From positions 1 through 64,000 of the forward strand of contig NZ_FOAM01000016.1 in assembly GCF_900109605.1 (NCBI RefSeq): DNA of 64,000 nt. Direction: 5' to 3'. Source of the DNA: Xaviernesmea oryzae. GTDB taxonomy: Bacteria; Pseudomonadota; Alphaproteobacteria; Rhizobiales; Rhizobiaceae. The notes beneath the pieces were generated by a model, which did not search any database, had not been told where the DNA came from, and saw only the letters and a list, made by a program, of their open reading frames with translations. The position numbers and the translations under genes were made by a program. Below, piece after piece: positions 52,809 through 61,939 of this stretch (positions are counted from its first letter, which is position 1; every line of letters begins with the position of its first letter).

Positions 52809-53238
52809 GGTGATAGGCCCCGCGTGCGGGCTGGAAGGGTGCTTCCACCATGCGCACGGTGGCCCCCAGCCCTTCGAGCATCGGCAGCATCACCGGATCG
52901 CGCAGGATGAGGATGCGATCGTCCTCGATGGCGGCGGGCAGATGGCGATTGCCTAGATGCCAGGCGAGCTCCGTCAGATGCCTGGCATCCCGCGCCCGCA
53001 CCTCATAAAGCGGCTCCTCCGCTGCCTCGATGCGGATGTGCCCTCCGCCTTCGAGCACCAGAAGATCGCCATCGGCCAGTTGCACGGCCTGGCGCAAATC
53101 CAGCATGACCACATCGTCATCAGGCAGATGAATGAGCTTGCGGCGCACATGGCGCTGGTCATGAACAAGCGTCAGGATTGCGATCGGCGCGATGTCGGCA
53201 GGGCCTGGCGAGAGAATTTCAGTCGAACGATAGGGCAT
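52789..53238 (-). CDS. ureE: Urease accessory nickel-binding protein UreE
   Basis: The 149-residue metallochaperone has an N-terminal peptide-binding domain and a C-terminal nickel domain ([22 protein letters not shown], with its conserved His). The tail YHHGHDHG adds histidines for nickel. It overlaps ureF. It is separated from ureC by the peroxiredoxin gene, whereas many rhizobia have them adjacent. Confidence 0.93.
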   Translation of the reverse strand: MPYRSTEILSPGPADIAPIAILTLVHDQRHVRRKLIHLPDDDVVMLDLRQAVQLADGDLLVLEGGGHIRIEAAEEPLYEVRARDARHLTELAWHLGNRHLPAAIEDDRILILRDPVMLPMLEGLGATVRMVEAPFQPARGAYHHGHDHG

Positions 53239-53371
53239 GAAGCTGCAGTCTGGCAGGATAATCGGACGGCCAATCTAGACCCGATATCGCGGATGCGAAA
53301 GCGCGAAGACAGGCCATCACCATCTTTGCCGCCGGGGGCACCGACATGCCACCGGGCTATCCCGCCTCATG

Positions 53372-53396
53372 AAAAAGCCGCCCCGAGGGACGGCTT
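53372..53396 (-). terminator. Intrinsic terminator of the peroxiredoxin gene
   Basis: On the minus strand AAGCCG (53396-53391) and CGGCTT (53380-53375) pair, with a GC-rich inner part, and TTTTT follows at 53376-53372. It lies 24 bp after the peroxiredoxin stop and would separate it from ureEFG. Confidence 0.75.
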
Positions 53397-53420
53397 CGTC
53401 TCATGATCGAGCGGACAGGA

Positions 53421-53960
53421 TCAGGCCGCCAGCTTATGTTGCTGCAGGGCGGAGAGCACGTTTTGCGGCGAGGAGAGACCATAAGGATCGGTCTCGCAAT
53501 TGTCGCTGTAACCCTCTTCCTCGAACCATTGCTCGATGACGCCGTCATTGACGACAGCTGCGTAGCGCCAGGAGCGCATGCCGAAGCCGAGATTGTCCTT
53601 GGCCACGAGCATGCCCATCTTGCGGGTGAACTCGCCAGAGCCATCCGGGATGACCTTGACGTTTTCCAGATTCTGGCTCTTGGCCCAGGCGTTCATCACG
53701 AAGGCGTCGTTGACCGAGAGGCAATAGATCGCATCGATGCCGTGCGCGCGGAAGTCCGGCGCGAGCTTTTCGTAATCGGGCAACTGGAAGGTCGAGCATG
53801 TGGGCGTGAAGGCGCCCGGCAGCGAAAACAGCACGACGCGCTTGCCGGCGAAATAATCGTCGGTCGAAACATCCTGCCAGCGATAGGGGTTGGAACCGCC
53901 GACCGCCTCATCGCGAATGCGTGTGCGGAAGGTTACAGCGGGTACTTTTCTACCGATCAT
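53421..53960 (-). CDS. Peroxiredoxin, Prx5/AhpE-like
   Basis: The 179-residue thiol peroxidase has the peroxidatic cysteine in LPGAFTPTCSTFQLPDYE and further Prx5 features (CLSVNDAFVMNAWAKSQ, GMRSWRYAAVV). A possible resolving Cys is in SDNCETDP. It reduces H2O2 and organic peroxides in the cytoplasm. ATG 53960 has AAGGAG at 7 nt. It has its own terminator and a 383-bp upstream gap, so it is a separate unit placed inside the urease cluster. Confidence 0.88.
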   Translation of the reverse strand: MIGRKVPAVTFRTRIRDEAVGGSNPYRWQDVSTDDYFAGKRVVLFSLPGAFTPTCSTFQLPDYEKLAPDFRAHGIDAIYCLSVNDAFVMNAWAKSQNLENVKVIPDGSGEFTRKMGMLVAKDNLGFGMRSWRYAAVVNDGVIEQWFEEEGYSDNCETDPYGLSSPQNVLSALQQHKLAA

Positions 53961-54343
53961 CGATAAACTCCTTAAATATGGATGCACCGCGCTGAACGAC
54001 CCCTCGCATGCGGCGCTCTTCACATCTCCCCAGAGATCCCGCTCCAGACAGGTCAGGGCACAGACGCCGATACCGCCTTACTCTGACAAACCATGTCAGT
54101 TGCAACGGCTCCCATGAATGCCGGGGCGGGACGCCGACACGCTGCGGATCCGCAGACAGAAGGCGCTGAAAACAGGCTGCCAACGCTGCTGCGGACTCGC
54201 CGCGAGCAATGGAATTTAACGAATGAGGCGCTGCGACGCAGCATGAAAGACGGGCGAAAAAGGCACAGCATGGCAGCCATGCATCAGATGCATGGCTGCT
54301 CCCAATTAGGATATCGCGGTGGGTGGCTTTGGGCGGTGATCGA
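53961..54343. other. Intergenic stretch between ureC and the peroxiredoxin gene
   Basis: This 383-bp region should hold the peroxiredoxin promoter and the end of the ureC transcript. I see no gene, tRNA, EcfG promoter or strong terminator. Its base composition is less GC-rich than the flanking ure genes. Confidence 0.45.
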
Positions 54344-56056
54344 TCAGAACAGAAAATAGCGCTGCGTCATGGGCAGCACCGTTGCCGGCTCGCAGGTCAA
54401 AAGCTCGCCATTGGCGCGCACCTCGTAGGTTTCCGGGTCCACCTCGATGACGGGCGTCAGGCTGTTGTGGATCATCGAGGCCTTCCCGATGCCGCCGCGG
54501 GTGTTCTTCACCGCCATCAGCTTTTTCGACACGCCGAGCCGGGCTTCCAGCCCGGCATCGAGCGCGGCCTGGGAAACGAAGGTGACCGAGGAATTGGTCC
54601 GCGCCTTGCCGAAGGAGCCGAACATTGGCCGGTAATGCACCGGCTGCGGCGTCGGGATCGAGGCGTTCGGGTCGCCCATCGGCGCTGCCGCGATCATGCC
54701 GCCGAGCAGAACCATATCCGGCTTCACGCCGAAGAAGGCGGGGTTCCAGAGCACCAGATCGGCGCGCTTGCCGACCTCGATCGAGCCGATGGCATGGGAC
54801 AGGCCATGGGCGATGGCGGGGTTGATCGTATATTTGGCGATGTAGCGCTTGACGCGCAGATTGTCGTTTTCGCCCGTCTCCTCTTTCAGCCGGCCGCGCT
54901 GGCGCTTCATCTTATCGGCCGTCTGCCAGGTGCGGATCGCCACCTCGCCGACGCGGCCCATGGCCTGGCTGTCCGACGAGATGATCGAGAAGGCACCGAT
55001 ATCGTGGAGAATGTCTTCCGCCGCGATGGTCTCCTTGCGGATCCGGCTTTCGGCGAAGGCGATATCCTCCGGGATCGATGGCGACAGATGATGGCAAACC
55101 ATCAGCATGTCCAGATGCTCGGCCAGTGTGTTGACCGTGTAGGGCCGGGTCGGGTTGGTCGAGGATGGGATGACGTTCGGCTGGCCGCAGATCTTGATGA
55201 TATCGGGCGCATGGCCGCCGCCGGCCCCTTCCGTATGGAAGGCATGGATGGTGCGGCCCTTCAGCGCCGCGATCGAATCCTCGACGAAGCCGCTTTCATT
55301 CAGCGTGTCCGTGTGGATCATCACCTGAACGTCATAGTCGTCGGCGACCGAAAGGCAGCAATCGATGGCGGCGGGCGTCGTGCCCCAGTCCTCATGCAGC
55401 TTCAACGAGGTCGCCCCGCCCAGCACCATCTCGATCAGCGCGCCTGGCAGCGAAGCGTTGCCCTTGCCGGCGAAGGCCAGGTTCATCGGGAAGGCATCGG
55501 CCGCCTCGATCATCCGGGCAATGTGCCAGGAGCCGGGCGTGCAGGTGGTGGCCAGCGTGCCGTGGGCCGGGCCGGTGCCGCCGCCGAGCATGCAGGTCAG
55601 CCCCGACATCAAAGCCTCCTCGATCTGCTGCGGGCAGATGAAGTGGATATGGCTGTCCATGCCGCCGGCCGTCAGGATCTTGCCCTCGCCTGCGATTGCC
55701 TCCGTGCCGGGGCCGACGATAATGTCGACGCCGGGCTGGGTATCGGGATTGCCAGCCTTGCCGATGGCGACGATCAGCCCGTCCTTCAGCCCGACATCGG
55801 CTTTGACGATGCCCCAATGATCGACGATCAGCGCATTGGTGATGACGGTGTCGACCGCACCCTCGGCCCGCGTCACCTGGCTCTGGCCCATGCCATCGCG
55901 AATGACCTTGCCGCCGCCGAACTTCACCTCATCGCCATAGGTGGTGAAATCCTTTTCCACCTCAATGAACAGCTCGGTATCGGCCAGGCGCACCTTGTCG
56001 CCGGTGGTCGGGCCAAACATGCCGGCATAGGCCGCGCGGGACATTTTATAGGGCAT
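54344..56056 (-). CDS. ureC: Urease alpha subunit UreC
   Basis: The 570-residue catalytic subunit hydrolyses urea to ammonia and carbamate with two nickel ions. Key blocks are [14 protein letters not shown] (His ligands), [13 protein letters not shown] (carbamylated Lys), [24 protein letters not shown] and MVCHHLSP (flap Cys and His). Length is standard. The frame opens at 56134 over the toxin gene, but [19 protein letters not shown] at 56056 is the canonical N-terminus. An AAGG lies upstream inside the end of the toxin gene, 8 nt before which its stop lies. Confidence 0.97.
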   Translation of the reverse strand: MPYKMSRAAYAGMFGPTTGDKVRLADTELFIEVEKDFTTYGDEVKFGGGKVIRDGMGQSQVTRAEGAVDTVITNALIVDHWGIVKADVGLKDGLIVAIGKAGNPDTQPGVDIIVGPGTEAIAGEGKILTAGGMDSHIHFICPQQIEEALMSGLTCMLGGGTGPAHGTLATTCTPGSWHIARMIEAADAFPMNLAFAGKGNASLPGALIEMVLGGATSLKLHEDWGTTPAAIDCCLSVADDYDVQVMIHTDTLNESGFVEDSIAALKGRTIHAFHTEGAGGGHAPDIIKICGQPNVIPSSTNPTRPYTVNTLAEHLDMLMVCHHLSPSIPEDIAFAESRIRKETIAAEDILHDIGAFSIISSDSQAMGRVGEVAIRTWQTADKMKRQRGRLKEETGENDNLRVKRYIAKYTINPAIAHGLSHAIGSIEVGKRADLVLWNPAFFGVKPDMVLLGGMIAAAPMGDPNASIPTPQPVHYRPMFGSFGKARTNSSVTFVSQAALDAGLEARLGVSKKLMAVKNTRGGIGKASMIHNSLTPVIEVDPETYEVRANGELLTCEPATVLPMTQRYFLF

Positions 56057-56064
56057 AAGGCTGT

Positions 56065-56475
56065 CTACCTTCCGAGCTCTGTAAAGTAGGGGGACTTGGC
56101 GGCCGCGCGGTCGAAAGTCAAAGTCGTTCGGCATCCGGATCGCCGATTGATTTCACCGATCAGATGATCCGCGAAACCACCCGGCGAATGCACGTAGCTG
56201 TTGACGGCGGTTAGCAGCGCATCACGTTCTTCAACGATCACGCCGGATGCATGAAGCAACCGCAACACCACCTCAGCCACACGTTCCTTGGCGAGCTTGG
56301 CACGCTGACTCAGCACCAAAACCAATTCGACAACGACGATGCGGTTGACAAAGATATCTTCGCCGGCATGGGCAACATGCTGCTCGATCAACGCCACCTG
56401 CTCACGAGCTTCTTCACCGGCAAGCACATCCATGGCAATCCAGCGAAGGAGCACATTGGTATCAATGCCGATCAT
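56065..56475 (-). CDS. vapC: PIN-domain toxin, VapC-like
   Basis: The 136-residue protein has the PIN acidic set: [12 protein letters not shown] (first Asp), VVELVLVLS (Glu), and [15 protein letters not shown] with TLTFDRAA (last Asps). VapC toxins cleave tRNA or rRNA. It overlaps the antitoxin gene by 4 nt and ends 8 bp before the ureC start, so it is inside the urease operon and may be read on the same transcript. Confidence 0.87.
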   Translation of the reverse strand: MIGIDTNVLLRWIAMDVLAGEEAREQVALIEQHVAHAGEDIFVNRIVVVELVLVLSQRAKLAKERVAEVVLRLLHASGVIVEERDALLTAVNSYVHSPGGFADHLIGEINRRSGCRTTLTFDRAAAKSPYFTELGR

Positions 56476-56729
56476 GACGTTTCGTCCTGATAGGCAGCAT
56501 CACGTGCCTCCGCCACCCATCGGTCGAGATCATCGACGGAGACGTGTCGGTCGAGCTTCACCATGCCCCGCAAGGCCGAAAAGTTTTCCCGGCGCGCCCT
56601 CACCTCGAAGACACCAGCCGAGGTCTCTATGATGTCGATCTCATCGCCAGCAGTGACGCCGAGACCATGACGCACTTCAGGCGGCAGGGTGATCTGATTT
56701 TTCGAGGTGATGCGAACAGTGCTCGACAT
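56472..56729 (-). CDS. vapB: AbrB/SpoVT-type antitoxin, VapB-like
   Basis: The 85-residue protein has a swapped-hairpin AbrB domain (VRITSKNQITLPPEVRHGLG, with GDEIDIIETSAG) and an acidic tail that would cover the toxin. The start at 56729 has GGGAG at 8 nt; an ATG at 56744 overlaps that site. It overlaps vapC by 4 nt. These modules normally repress their own promoter, expected in 56730-56874. Confidence 0.87.
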   Translation of the reverse strand: MSSTVRITSKNQITLPPEVRHGLGVTAGDEIDIIETSAGVFEVRARRENFSALRGMVKLDRHVSVDDLDRWVAEARDAAYQDETS

Positions 56730-56874
56730 GACACCATCTCCCAATTCCTCAGTAGGCTAGCGCAAGAGAAAGCGACGCACACCAGCCTTGCGTAGTCCAC
56801 CGTTCATCGCTCGACGCGACAATCTGCATTCTGGCAATCGCACATGGATCAGCAGCCTTAGTTTGGCGTCGCGC

Positions 56875-57339
56875 TCACTGATCCAGTGCGCGTATCGTCG
56901 CCTTGAGCTCTTCCGTCCGCTTGCGCGTCAGATCAGCCTGACAACCGGCCACCAGCATAGGCTCCAACGTGCCGCCGCGCACAGGAAAGCCGGCGAGAAC
57001 GCATTGGCCGTCGCGATAGCTTATCCAGGCGCGCTGGGCCGTCTTCAAGGCCTCTACAGCGCCGGGCGGATAGCCCGGCATATCCGCGAGGTCGGCGTCG
57101 GCCTTGCGCATCCGTGTCATCGCCTGACGATAGGTGGCGTTCAGCGCGTCATCGGCCTCCTGATAGTCGCGCTGGGCGCAAATGGTCATATCGGTCTGCT
57201 GCTCGGCCTTGGCGCAGTCGATCTCAGGCTGATCCTGCGCCAAGACCGACTGAAAGGTCATGACGACGGCCGATAGCGCCGACAGCAAAGCACCGCGCCA
57301 TAAAGAGCTCAAACGGGCTGCATACCCTCTTCGACGCAT
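56875..57339 (-). CDS. DUF1311/LprI-like secreted protein in the urease cluster
   Basis: The 154-residue protein has a signal sequence (LLSALSAVVMTFQSVLAQ) and a DUF1311 domain with CAKAEQQTDMTICA, LNATYRQAMTRM, AWISYRDGQC and AGCQADLT. The conserved cysteines likely form disulfides. LprI relatives inhibit lysozyme, but this role is not shown here. It follows ureB closely on the same strand (a TTG at 57354 would even overlap the stop). Confidence 0.78.
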   Translation of the reverse strand: MRRRGYAARLSSLWRGALLSALSAVVMTFQSVLAQDQPEIDCAKAEQQTDMTICAQRDYQEADDALNATYRQAMTRMRKADADLADMPGYPPGAVEALKTAQRAWISYRDGQCVLAGFPVRGGTLEPMLVAGCQADLTRKRTEELKATIRALDQ

Positions 57340-57350
57340 CCGACATCCGA

Positions 57351-57656
57351 TCAAAGCGCGCCCATCACCTTCTGGCGGAAGCCATAGATCGCGCGCTTGC
57401 CCTGGAAGGGGATCAGCGTCACCTCGCGCGTCTGGCCCGGCTCGAAGCGCACGGCGGTGCCGGCCGGAATGTCCAGCCGCCGCCCATGCGCGGCCTGCCG
57501 GTCGAAGGAGAGGCCGGCATTGGTTTCGGCGAAATGGTAATGGCTGCCGACCTGCACAGGGCGGTCGCCCGTGTTCGACACGGTGACGGTCACCGTATCC
57601 AGGCCTTGGTTCAGCTCGATTTCGCCAGGTGCGGCAATGATTTCACCGGGGATCAT
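57351..57656 (-). CDS. ureB: Urease beta subunit UreB
   Basis: The 101-residue structural subunit starts [18 protein letters not shown] and has the conserved [19 protein letters not shown] and [14 protein letters not shown] segments. It assembles with UreA and UreC. The gene is complete and standard in length. Confidence 0.96.
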   Translation of the reverse strand: MIPGEIIAAPGEIELNQGLDTVTVTVSNTGDRPVQVGSHYHFAETNAGLSFDRQAAHGRRLDIPAGTAVRFEPGQTREVTLIPFQGKRAIYGFRQKVMGAL

Positions 57657-57752
57657 GGCGCGTTCCTCCTTGTTGTTCCTCGACCGGCTGGCAAGGACCG
57701 GCCAGGCATGTCTCTTGCCTGCACATTCATTCCGGCCTCTGCCGGGGTCTGG

Positions 57753-58001
57753 TCAGGCGGCAGGCGAACATGGCACCTTGCGTCGCACCCGCAGAGTCGA
57801 TGCCGGATGGGCCGCGAGCTTCGCGGCTGGGCGCACGGGCCGTCGCACCAGCTCGCCGCCGCAATTCGGGCAGCAGCCCCTCAGCACGGCCTCCGCGCAA
57901 TCGGCGCAAAAGGTGCACTCGAAGCTGCAGATCATCGCCCCCGCGCTCTCACCCGGCAGATCCCGGTCGCAGCACTCACAATTGGGTCTCAAGGCCAGCA
58001 T
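57753..58001 (-). CDS. DUF1272 zinc-ribbon-like small protein
   Basis: The 82-residue protein is rich in cysteines in the order LRPNCECCDRDLP, ICSFECTFCADCAE and CCPNCGGELVRRP, matching DUF1272 and suggesting two zinc sites. The tail is basic. It sits between ureA and ureB on the same strand, 8 bp after the ureA stop. A link with nickel or urease assembly is possible but unproven. Confidence 0.8.
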   Translation of the reverse strand: MLALRPNCECCDRDLPGESAGAMICSFECTFCADCAEAVLRGCCPNCGGELVRRPVRPAAKLAAHPASTLRVRRKVPCSPAA

Positions 58002-58009
58002 CGCAGACC

Positions 58010-58312
58010 TCAGCGGATGGGTTCGTGAACGGTCACCAGCTTTGTGCCATCCGGGAAGGTCGCTTCGATCTGGATGTCATGGATCATCTCGGCAATCCCC
58101 TCCATCACCTGATCGCGGGTCAGCACATGGGCGCCGGCCTCCATCAGTTCGGCGACCGAGCGTCCGTCACGCGCGCCTTCGACGACGAAATCGCTGATCA
58201 GGGCGATGGCTTCGGGATGGTTGAGCTTGACGCCGCGCTCCAGACGACGGCGCGCCACCATCGCAGCCATCGAGATCAGCAGCTTGTCTTTTTCCCTGGG
58301 CGTGAGGTTCAT
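58010..58312 (-). CDS. ureA: Urease gamma subunit UreA
   Basis: The 100-residue subunit starts [20 protein letters not shown] and includes [21 protein letters not shown] and the end [17 protein letters not shown]. It is full length. It lies 24 bp after ureD. Confidence 0.97.
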   Translation of the reverse strand: MNLTPREKDKLLISMAAMVARRRLERGVKLNHPEAIALISDFVVEGARDGRSVAELMEAGAHVLTRDQVMEGIAEMIHDIQIEATFPDGTKLVTVHEPIR

Positions 58313-58336
58313 GCGGTCCCCGTCTTCATGATGCGG

Positions 58337-59236
58337 TCACAGGTTCCAGACTTTCGGCAGGCTGGCGCCCAGACGCAAGTGCGAAATCACCGGAACCAGG
58401 GTTTTTCTCAGCGAAAAGCCGTCCTTGGCGATCAGCCGGATCACCAGCTTCTCCATTCCACCGACCGTGACATGGCTGACACCGCCCTGTGTGCCCGCCA
58501 AAAGCCGGCGCAACGGCGCGAGATGATGGGCGCAATCCCCGGCACAAAAGACCAGGCTGGCAAAGGCAACGCCGCCGCCCAACACCGCAGATCGACTGGC
58601 AAGCGCGGCGATCTCCCCTTCCAGCGCCAGGTGATCGGCATGGAGAAGTCGGCCCGCGCGTCGGATGCGCCAGCGATCACGGAAGGAACCCGATAGTACC
58701 GTCTCACCCATGGCCTTGCGGCCCAGCAGCACGGCTTCGACGGCCAGAAAGGTGGCATCGTCTGCCAGCTCCACCTCCAGCGAGCGGCGAAGCGCGGCGC
58801 GGTCGAAGAGAATGGTTTCCTGCGGCAGCCAGTCGAGCCGCGCGCCTGCGCCCACCGTAAGGCGCGTATCGATCTCCGCCACACCGGCGCTCGCCTTGTA
58901 TATACGCTCGCAGGCCTGCGTGGTCAGCGTCAGGGCGGTTTGCGGCCCGGCGGAAAAACGCCATTCCATTCGGTCGCCGCCCGTCAGCCCGCCGGAACTG
59001 TTGATCAGAACGGCCTCCATCGTGCCGTCGAACATCTCGGGCAGGCGCAGCTTGGCGCAGCCTTCCTGATAGAAGGTGTCGAGCCGGGTGCGTCCCTGCC
59101 CGGGCTTGGTGGAAAGCCGGCCCGAGCCCCAGGCGCGCTGCGCCCGTCCGCCCGGAGGCGAAAAGCCTTGCGCGCGTGGCGTCACGTCCGCAGCGAGGAT
59201 CGGTTCCGGTTGCACCGCAGCCAAGGCGTCAGCCAT
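58337..59236 (-). CDS. ureD: Urease accessory protein UreD
   Basis: The 299-residue scaffold protein binds the urease apoprotein for nickel insertion. Family blocks are [45 protein letters not shown] and the C-terminal [20 protein letters not shown] 59236 has GGAG at 7 nt; an upstream ATG at 59260 overlaps the urtE stop. The transporter and urease genes thus abut and may form one transcript. Confidence 0.92.
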   Translation of the reverse strand: MADALAAVQPEPILAADVTPRAQGFSPPGGRAQRAWGSGRLSTKPGQGRTRLDTFYQEGCAKLRLPEMFDGTMEAVLINSSGGLTGGDRMEWRFSAGPQTALTLTTQACERIYKASAGVAEIDTRLTVGAGARLDWLPQETILFDRAALRRSLEVELADDATFLAVEAVLLGRKAMGETVLSGSFRDRWRIRRAGRLLHADHLALEGEIAALASRSAVLGGGVAFASLVFCAGDCAHHLAPLRRLLAGTQGGVSHVTVGGMEKLVIRLIAKDGFSLRKTLVPVISHLRLGASLPKVWNL

Positions 59237-59259
59237 GCAGGCACTCCATAGCCTTAGCA

Positions 59260-59955
59260 TCAGACCGTAAGGTGACGGCGCGCCTCCGGCGTATCCAGCG
59301 TCTCGGCCGGTCCTTCATGCACGATCTCCCCACGGTCCATGATATAGACATGGTCGGCAAGCTCACGGCAGAAGTCAAGATATTGTTCCACAAGCAAAAT
59401 TGCCATGCCGGTCGAATCCCGCAGATAGCGGATCGCCCGGCCGATATCCTTGATGATCGACGGCTGGATGCCCTCGGTCGGCTCGTCCAGCACCAAAATC
59501 TTCGGTCGTGTCACCAGCGCCCGGCCGATGGCGAGCTGCTGCTGCTGGCCGCCCGAAAGATCGCCGCCGCGCCGGCCGAGCATGGTCTGCAGGATCGGGA
59601 ACAGCGAGAAGATGTCGTCGGGAATGAAGCGGTCTTTGCGGGCCACAGGCGCATAGCCGGTTTCCAGGTTTTCCTTCACCGTGAGCAAGGGAAAGATCTC
59701 GCGCCCCTGCGGCACGAAGCCGACACCGAGCTTGGCGCGCCTGTAGGGCGCCAGCCCGCCGAGGTCGGCACCGTTGAAGGCGATCGACCCGGCACTGGTT
59801 GCCTGCTGGCCGGTGATCGCCCGCAGCAGGCTGGTCTTGCCGACGCCATTGCGGCCGAGCACGCAGGTGATTTTGCCCATCGGCGCGGCAATCGAAACCC
59901 CGCGCAGCGCCTGGGCGGCGCCATAATGCAGATTGACCTTATCGACGGTCAGCAT
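59260..59955 (-). CDS. urtE: Urea ABC transporter ATP-binding protein UrtE
   Basis: The 231-residue LivF-like ATPase has Walker [14 protein letters not shown], signature [17 protein letters not shown], and Walker [19 protein letters not shown]. The TEGIQPS wording is typical of UrtE. ATG 59955 has AAAGGA upstream; the open frame extends to 60000 over the urtD stop. It pairs with UrtD to power urea uptake. Confidence 0.92.
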   Translation of the reverse strand: MLTVDKVNLHYGAAQALRGVSIAAPMGKITCVLGRNGVGKTSLLRAITGQQATSAGSIAFNGADLGGLAPYRRAKLGVGFVPQGREIFPLLTVKENLETGYAPVARKDRFIPDDIFSLFPILQTMLGRRGGDLSGGQQQQLAIGRALVTRPKILVLDEPTEGIQPSIIKDIGRAIRYLRDSTGMAILLVEQYLDFCRELADHVYIMDRGEIVHEGPAETLDTPEARRHLTV

Positions 59956-59996
59956 GGCCAAGTCCTTTTCGAACCGAATTGCGCAAGGTTTATCCC

Positions 59997-60749
59997 TCAC
60001 CGCCCCAGATAGTTCTCGATGACCTTAGGGTCGTTCGAGACGAAATCGATCGAGCCTTCGGCCAGGACGGAGCCTTCCGCGAGGCAGGTGACCTTGACGC
60101 CGAGATCACGGATGAAGCCCATATCGTGTTCGACCACGACGACGGAGCGGGTCTTGGCGATGTCTTTCAAGAGCAGCGCCGTCTCGCTGGTTTCGGCATC
60201 GGTCATGCCGGCCACGGGCTCGTCCACCAGCAGGAGTTTGGGCTCCTGGGCAAGCAGCATGCCGATCTCAAGCCACTGCTTCTGGCCGTGGGAGAGATTG
60301 GCGGCATAGTCGTCCTTGCGCGCGGTCAGCCTGACAGTGGCGAGAATCTCCTCGATGCGGGCCTTGTCCTCAGCCGTCAGCCGATAGAACAGGGTGGAGA
60401 AGACGCCGCGCTTGCGGTTCAGCGCCAGTTCCAGATTGTCCCAGACCGTGTGGCTTTCGAACACGGTCGGCTTCTGGAATTTGCGGCCGATGCCGAGCTG
60501 GGCGATCTCAGCCTCGTCCTTGCGTGTCAGATCGACGGCGCCGTCGAAATAGACCTCGCCCTGGTCCGGCCGGGTCTTGCCGGTGATGATGTCCATCATC
60601 GTCGTCTTGCCGGCGCCATTCGGGCCGATGATGGCGCGCAGTTCGCCCGGCTCCACCACGAAGGACAACGCATTCAGCGCCCTGAAACCGTCGAAGGAGA
60701 CGGAGACATTGTCGAGATAGAGAATGCTGTTGGTGATCTTGGCATCCAT
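59997..60749 (-). CDS. urtD: Urea ABC transporter ATP-binding protein UrtD
   Basis: The 250-residue LivG-like ATPase has Walker A IGPNGAGKTTMMDIITG, signature NLSHGQKQWLEIGMLLA (the H variant normal for LivG/UrtD), and Walker B LLLVDEPVAGMTDAET. It ends 5 bp downstream logic of urtC and forms the transporter with UrtABCE. Confidence 0.93.
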   Translation of the reverse strand: MDAKITNSILYLDNVSVSFDGFRALNALSFVVEPGELRAIIGPNGAGKTTMMDIITGKTRPDQGEVYFDGAVDLTRKDEAEIAQLGIGRKFQKPTVFESHTVWDNLELALNRKRGVFSTLFYRLTAEDKARIEEILATVRLTARKDDYAANLSHGQKQWLEIGMLLAQEPKLLLVDEPVAGMTDAETSETALLLKDIAKTRSVVVVEHDMGFIRDLGVKVTCLAEGSVLAEGSIDFVSNDPKVIENYLGR

Positions 60750-60754
60750 GATGG

Positions 60755-61939
60755 CTACTCCGCGGCCTGAGGTTCTGGCGTGCCGACGGTGGCGGGCGCC
60801 GGGGATACAGCGCGGCCTTTTTCGGCCGCCACAGCCTTCTGCCGTTCCGCCCGGTTCTTGGCGCCCTGCATCACCGTGCCGACGATGCCCTTTGGCAGGA
60901 ACAGCGTGGTGGCGATGAACAGCGCGCCAAGCGCGAAGAGCCAGAATTCCGGGAAGGCGGCGGTGAAGATGCTCTTGCCGAAATTGACCAGGATCGCGCC
61001 GATGATCGGGCCGATCAGCGTGCCGCGCCCGCCGACCGCCGTCCAGATGACGACTTCGATGGAGTTGGCCGGAGCGAATTCGCCGGGATTGATGATGCCC
61101 ACCTGCGGTACGTAGAGTGCGCCGGCAATGCCTGCCATCATCGCCGAGACCGTAAAGATGAAGAGCTTCATGTTCTCGACGCGATAGCCGAGAAAGCGGG
61201 TGCGGCTTTCGGCATCGCGCACACCGATCAGCACCTTGCCGTATTTAGAGCGGACGACGGCGGAGGCGAAGATCAGCGCAAGCGCCAGCATCAGCGCAGT
61301 GCTCGCGAAGAGCGCGGCGCGGGTCTCGGGCGCCTGGATGTTGGCCCCGAGAATGTCCTTGAAATCGGTCAGGCCGTTATTGCCGCCAAAGCCCATTTCG
61401 TTGCGGAAGAAGGCGAGCAGCAGCGCATAGGTCATCGCCTGGGTGATGATCGAGAGATAGACGCCTGTCACCCGCGAGCGGAAGGCGAACCAGCCGAAGA
61501 CGAAAGCGAGCAGGCCGGGCACGAGGAGCACCATGAGCGCCGCGAACCAGAACTGATCGAAGCCCGTCCAATACCAGGGCAGCTCCTTCCAGTTGAGGAA
61601 GACCATGAAATCCGGCAACAGCGGATTGGCATAGACGCCGCGCGCGCCGATCTGGCGCATCAGATACATGCCCATGGCATAGCCACCGAGCGCGAAGAAG
61701 GCGCCATGGCCGAGCGAGAGAATGCCGCAATAGCCCCAGACAAGATCCAGCGCCAGCGCCAAGAGCGCATAGCAGAGATATTTGCCCATCAGCGGCACGA
61801 GATGGTCGGGCACATGCAGAATGCTGCCAACAGGCGTCAGAAGATTGGCGAGCGGCACCAGAATGGCGGCGGCGAGGATCAGCGCGGCGACGATGAGCGT
61901 CTTCTTCTCGTGCCGGGAAAGGAGAAAGTCTGTGATCAT
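60755..61939 (-). CDS. urtC: Urea ABC transporter permease UrtC
   Basis: The 394-residue LivM-like permease has around ten helices. Typical segments are YCGILSLGHGAFFALGGYAMGMYL and VGGRGTLIGPIIGAILVNFGKS (each quoted in part by role: the LGHGAFF motif and the GGRGTLIGP motif). The C-terminus is basic and cytoplasmic. It overlaps urtB by 4 nt. Confidence 0.93.
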   Translation of the reverse strand: MITDFLLSRHEKKTLIVAALILAAAILVPLANLLTPVGSILHVPDHLVPLMGKYLCYALLALALDLVWGYCGILSLGHGAFFALGGYAMGMYLMRQIGARGVYANPLLPDFMVFLNWKELPWYWTGFDQFWFAALMVLLVPGLLAFVFGWFAFRSRVTGVYLSIITQAMTYALLLAFFRNEMGFGGNNGLTDFKDILGANIQAPETRAALFASTALMLALALIFASAVVRSKYGKVLIGVRDAESRTRFLGYRVENMKLFIFTVSAMMAGIAGALYVPQVGIINPGEFAPANSIEVVIWTAVGGRGTLIGPIIGAILVNFGKSIFTAAFPEFWLFALGALFIATTLFLPKGIVGTVMQGAKNRAERQKAVAAEKGRAVSPAPATVGTPEPQAAE

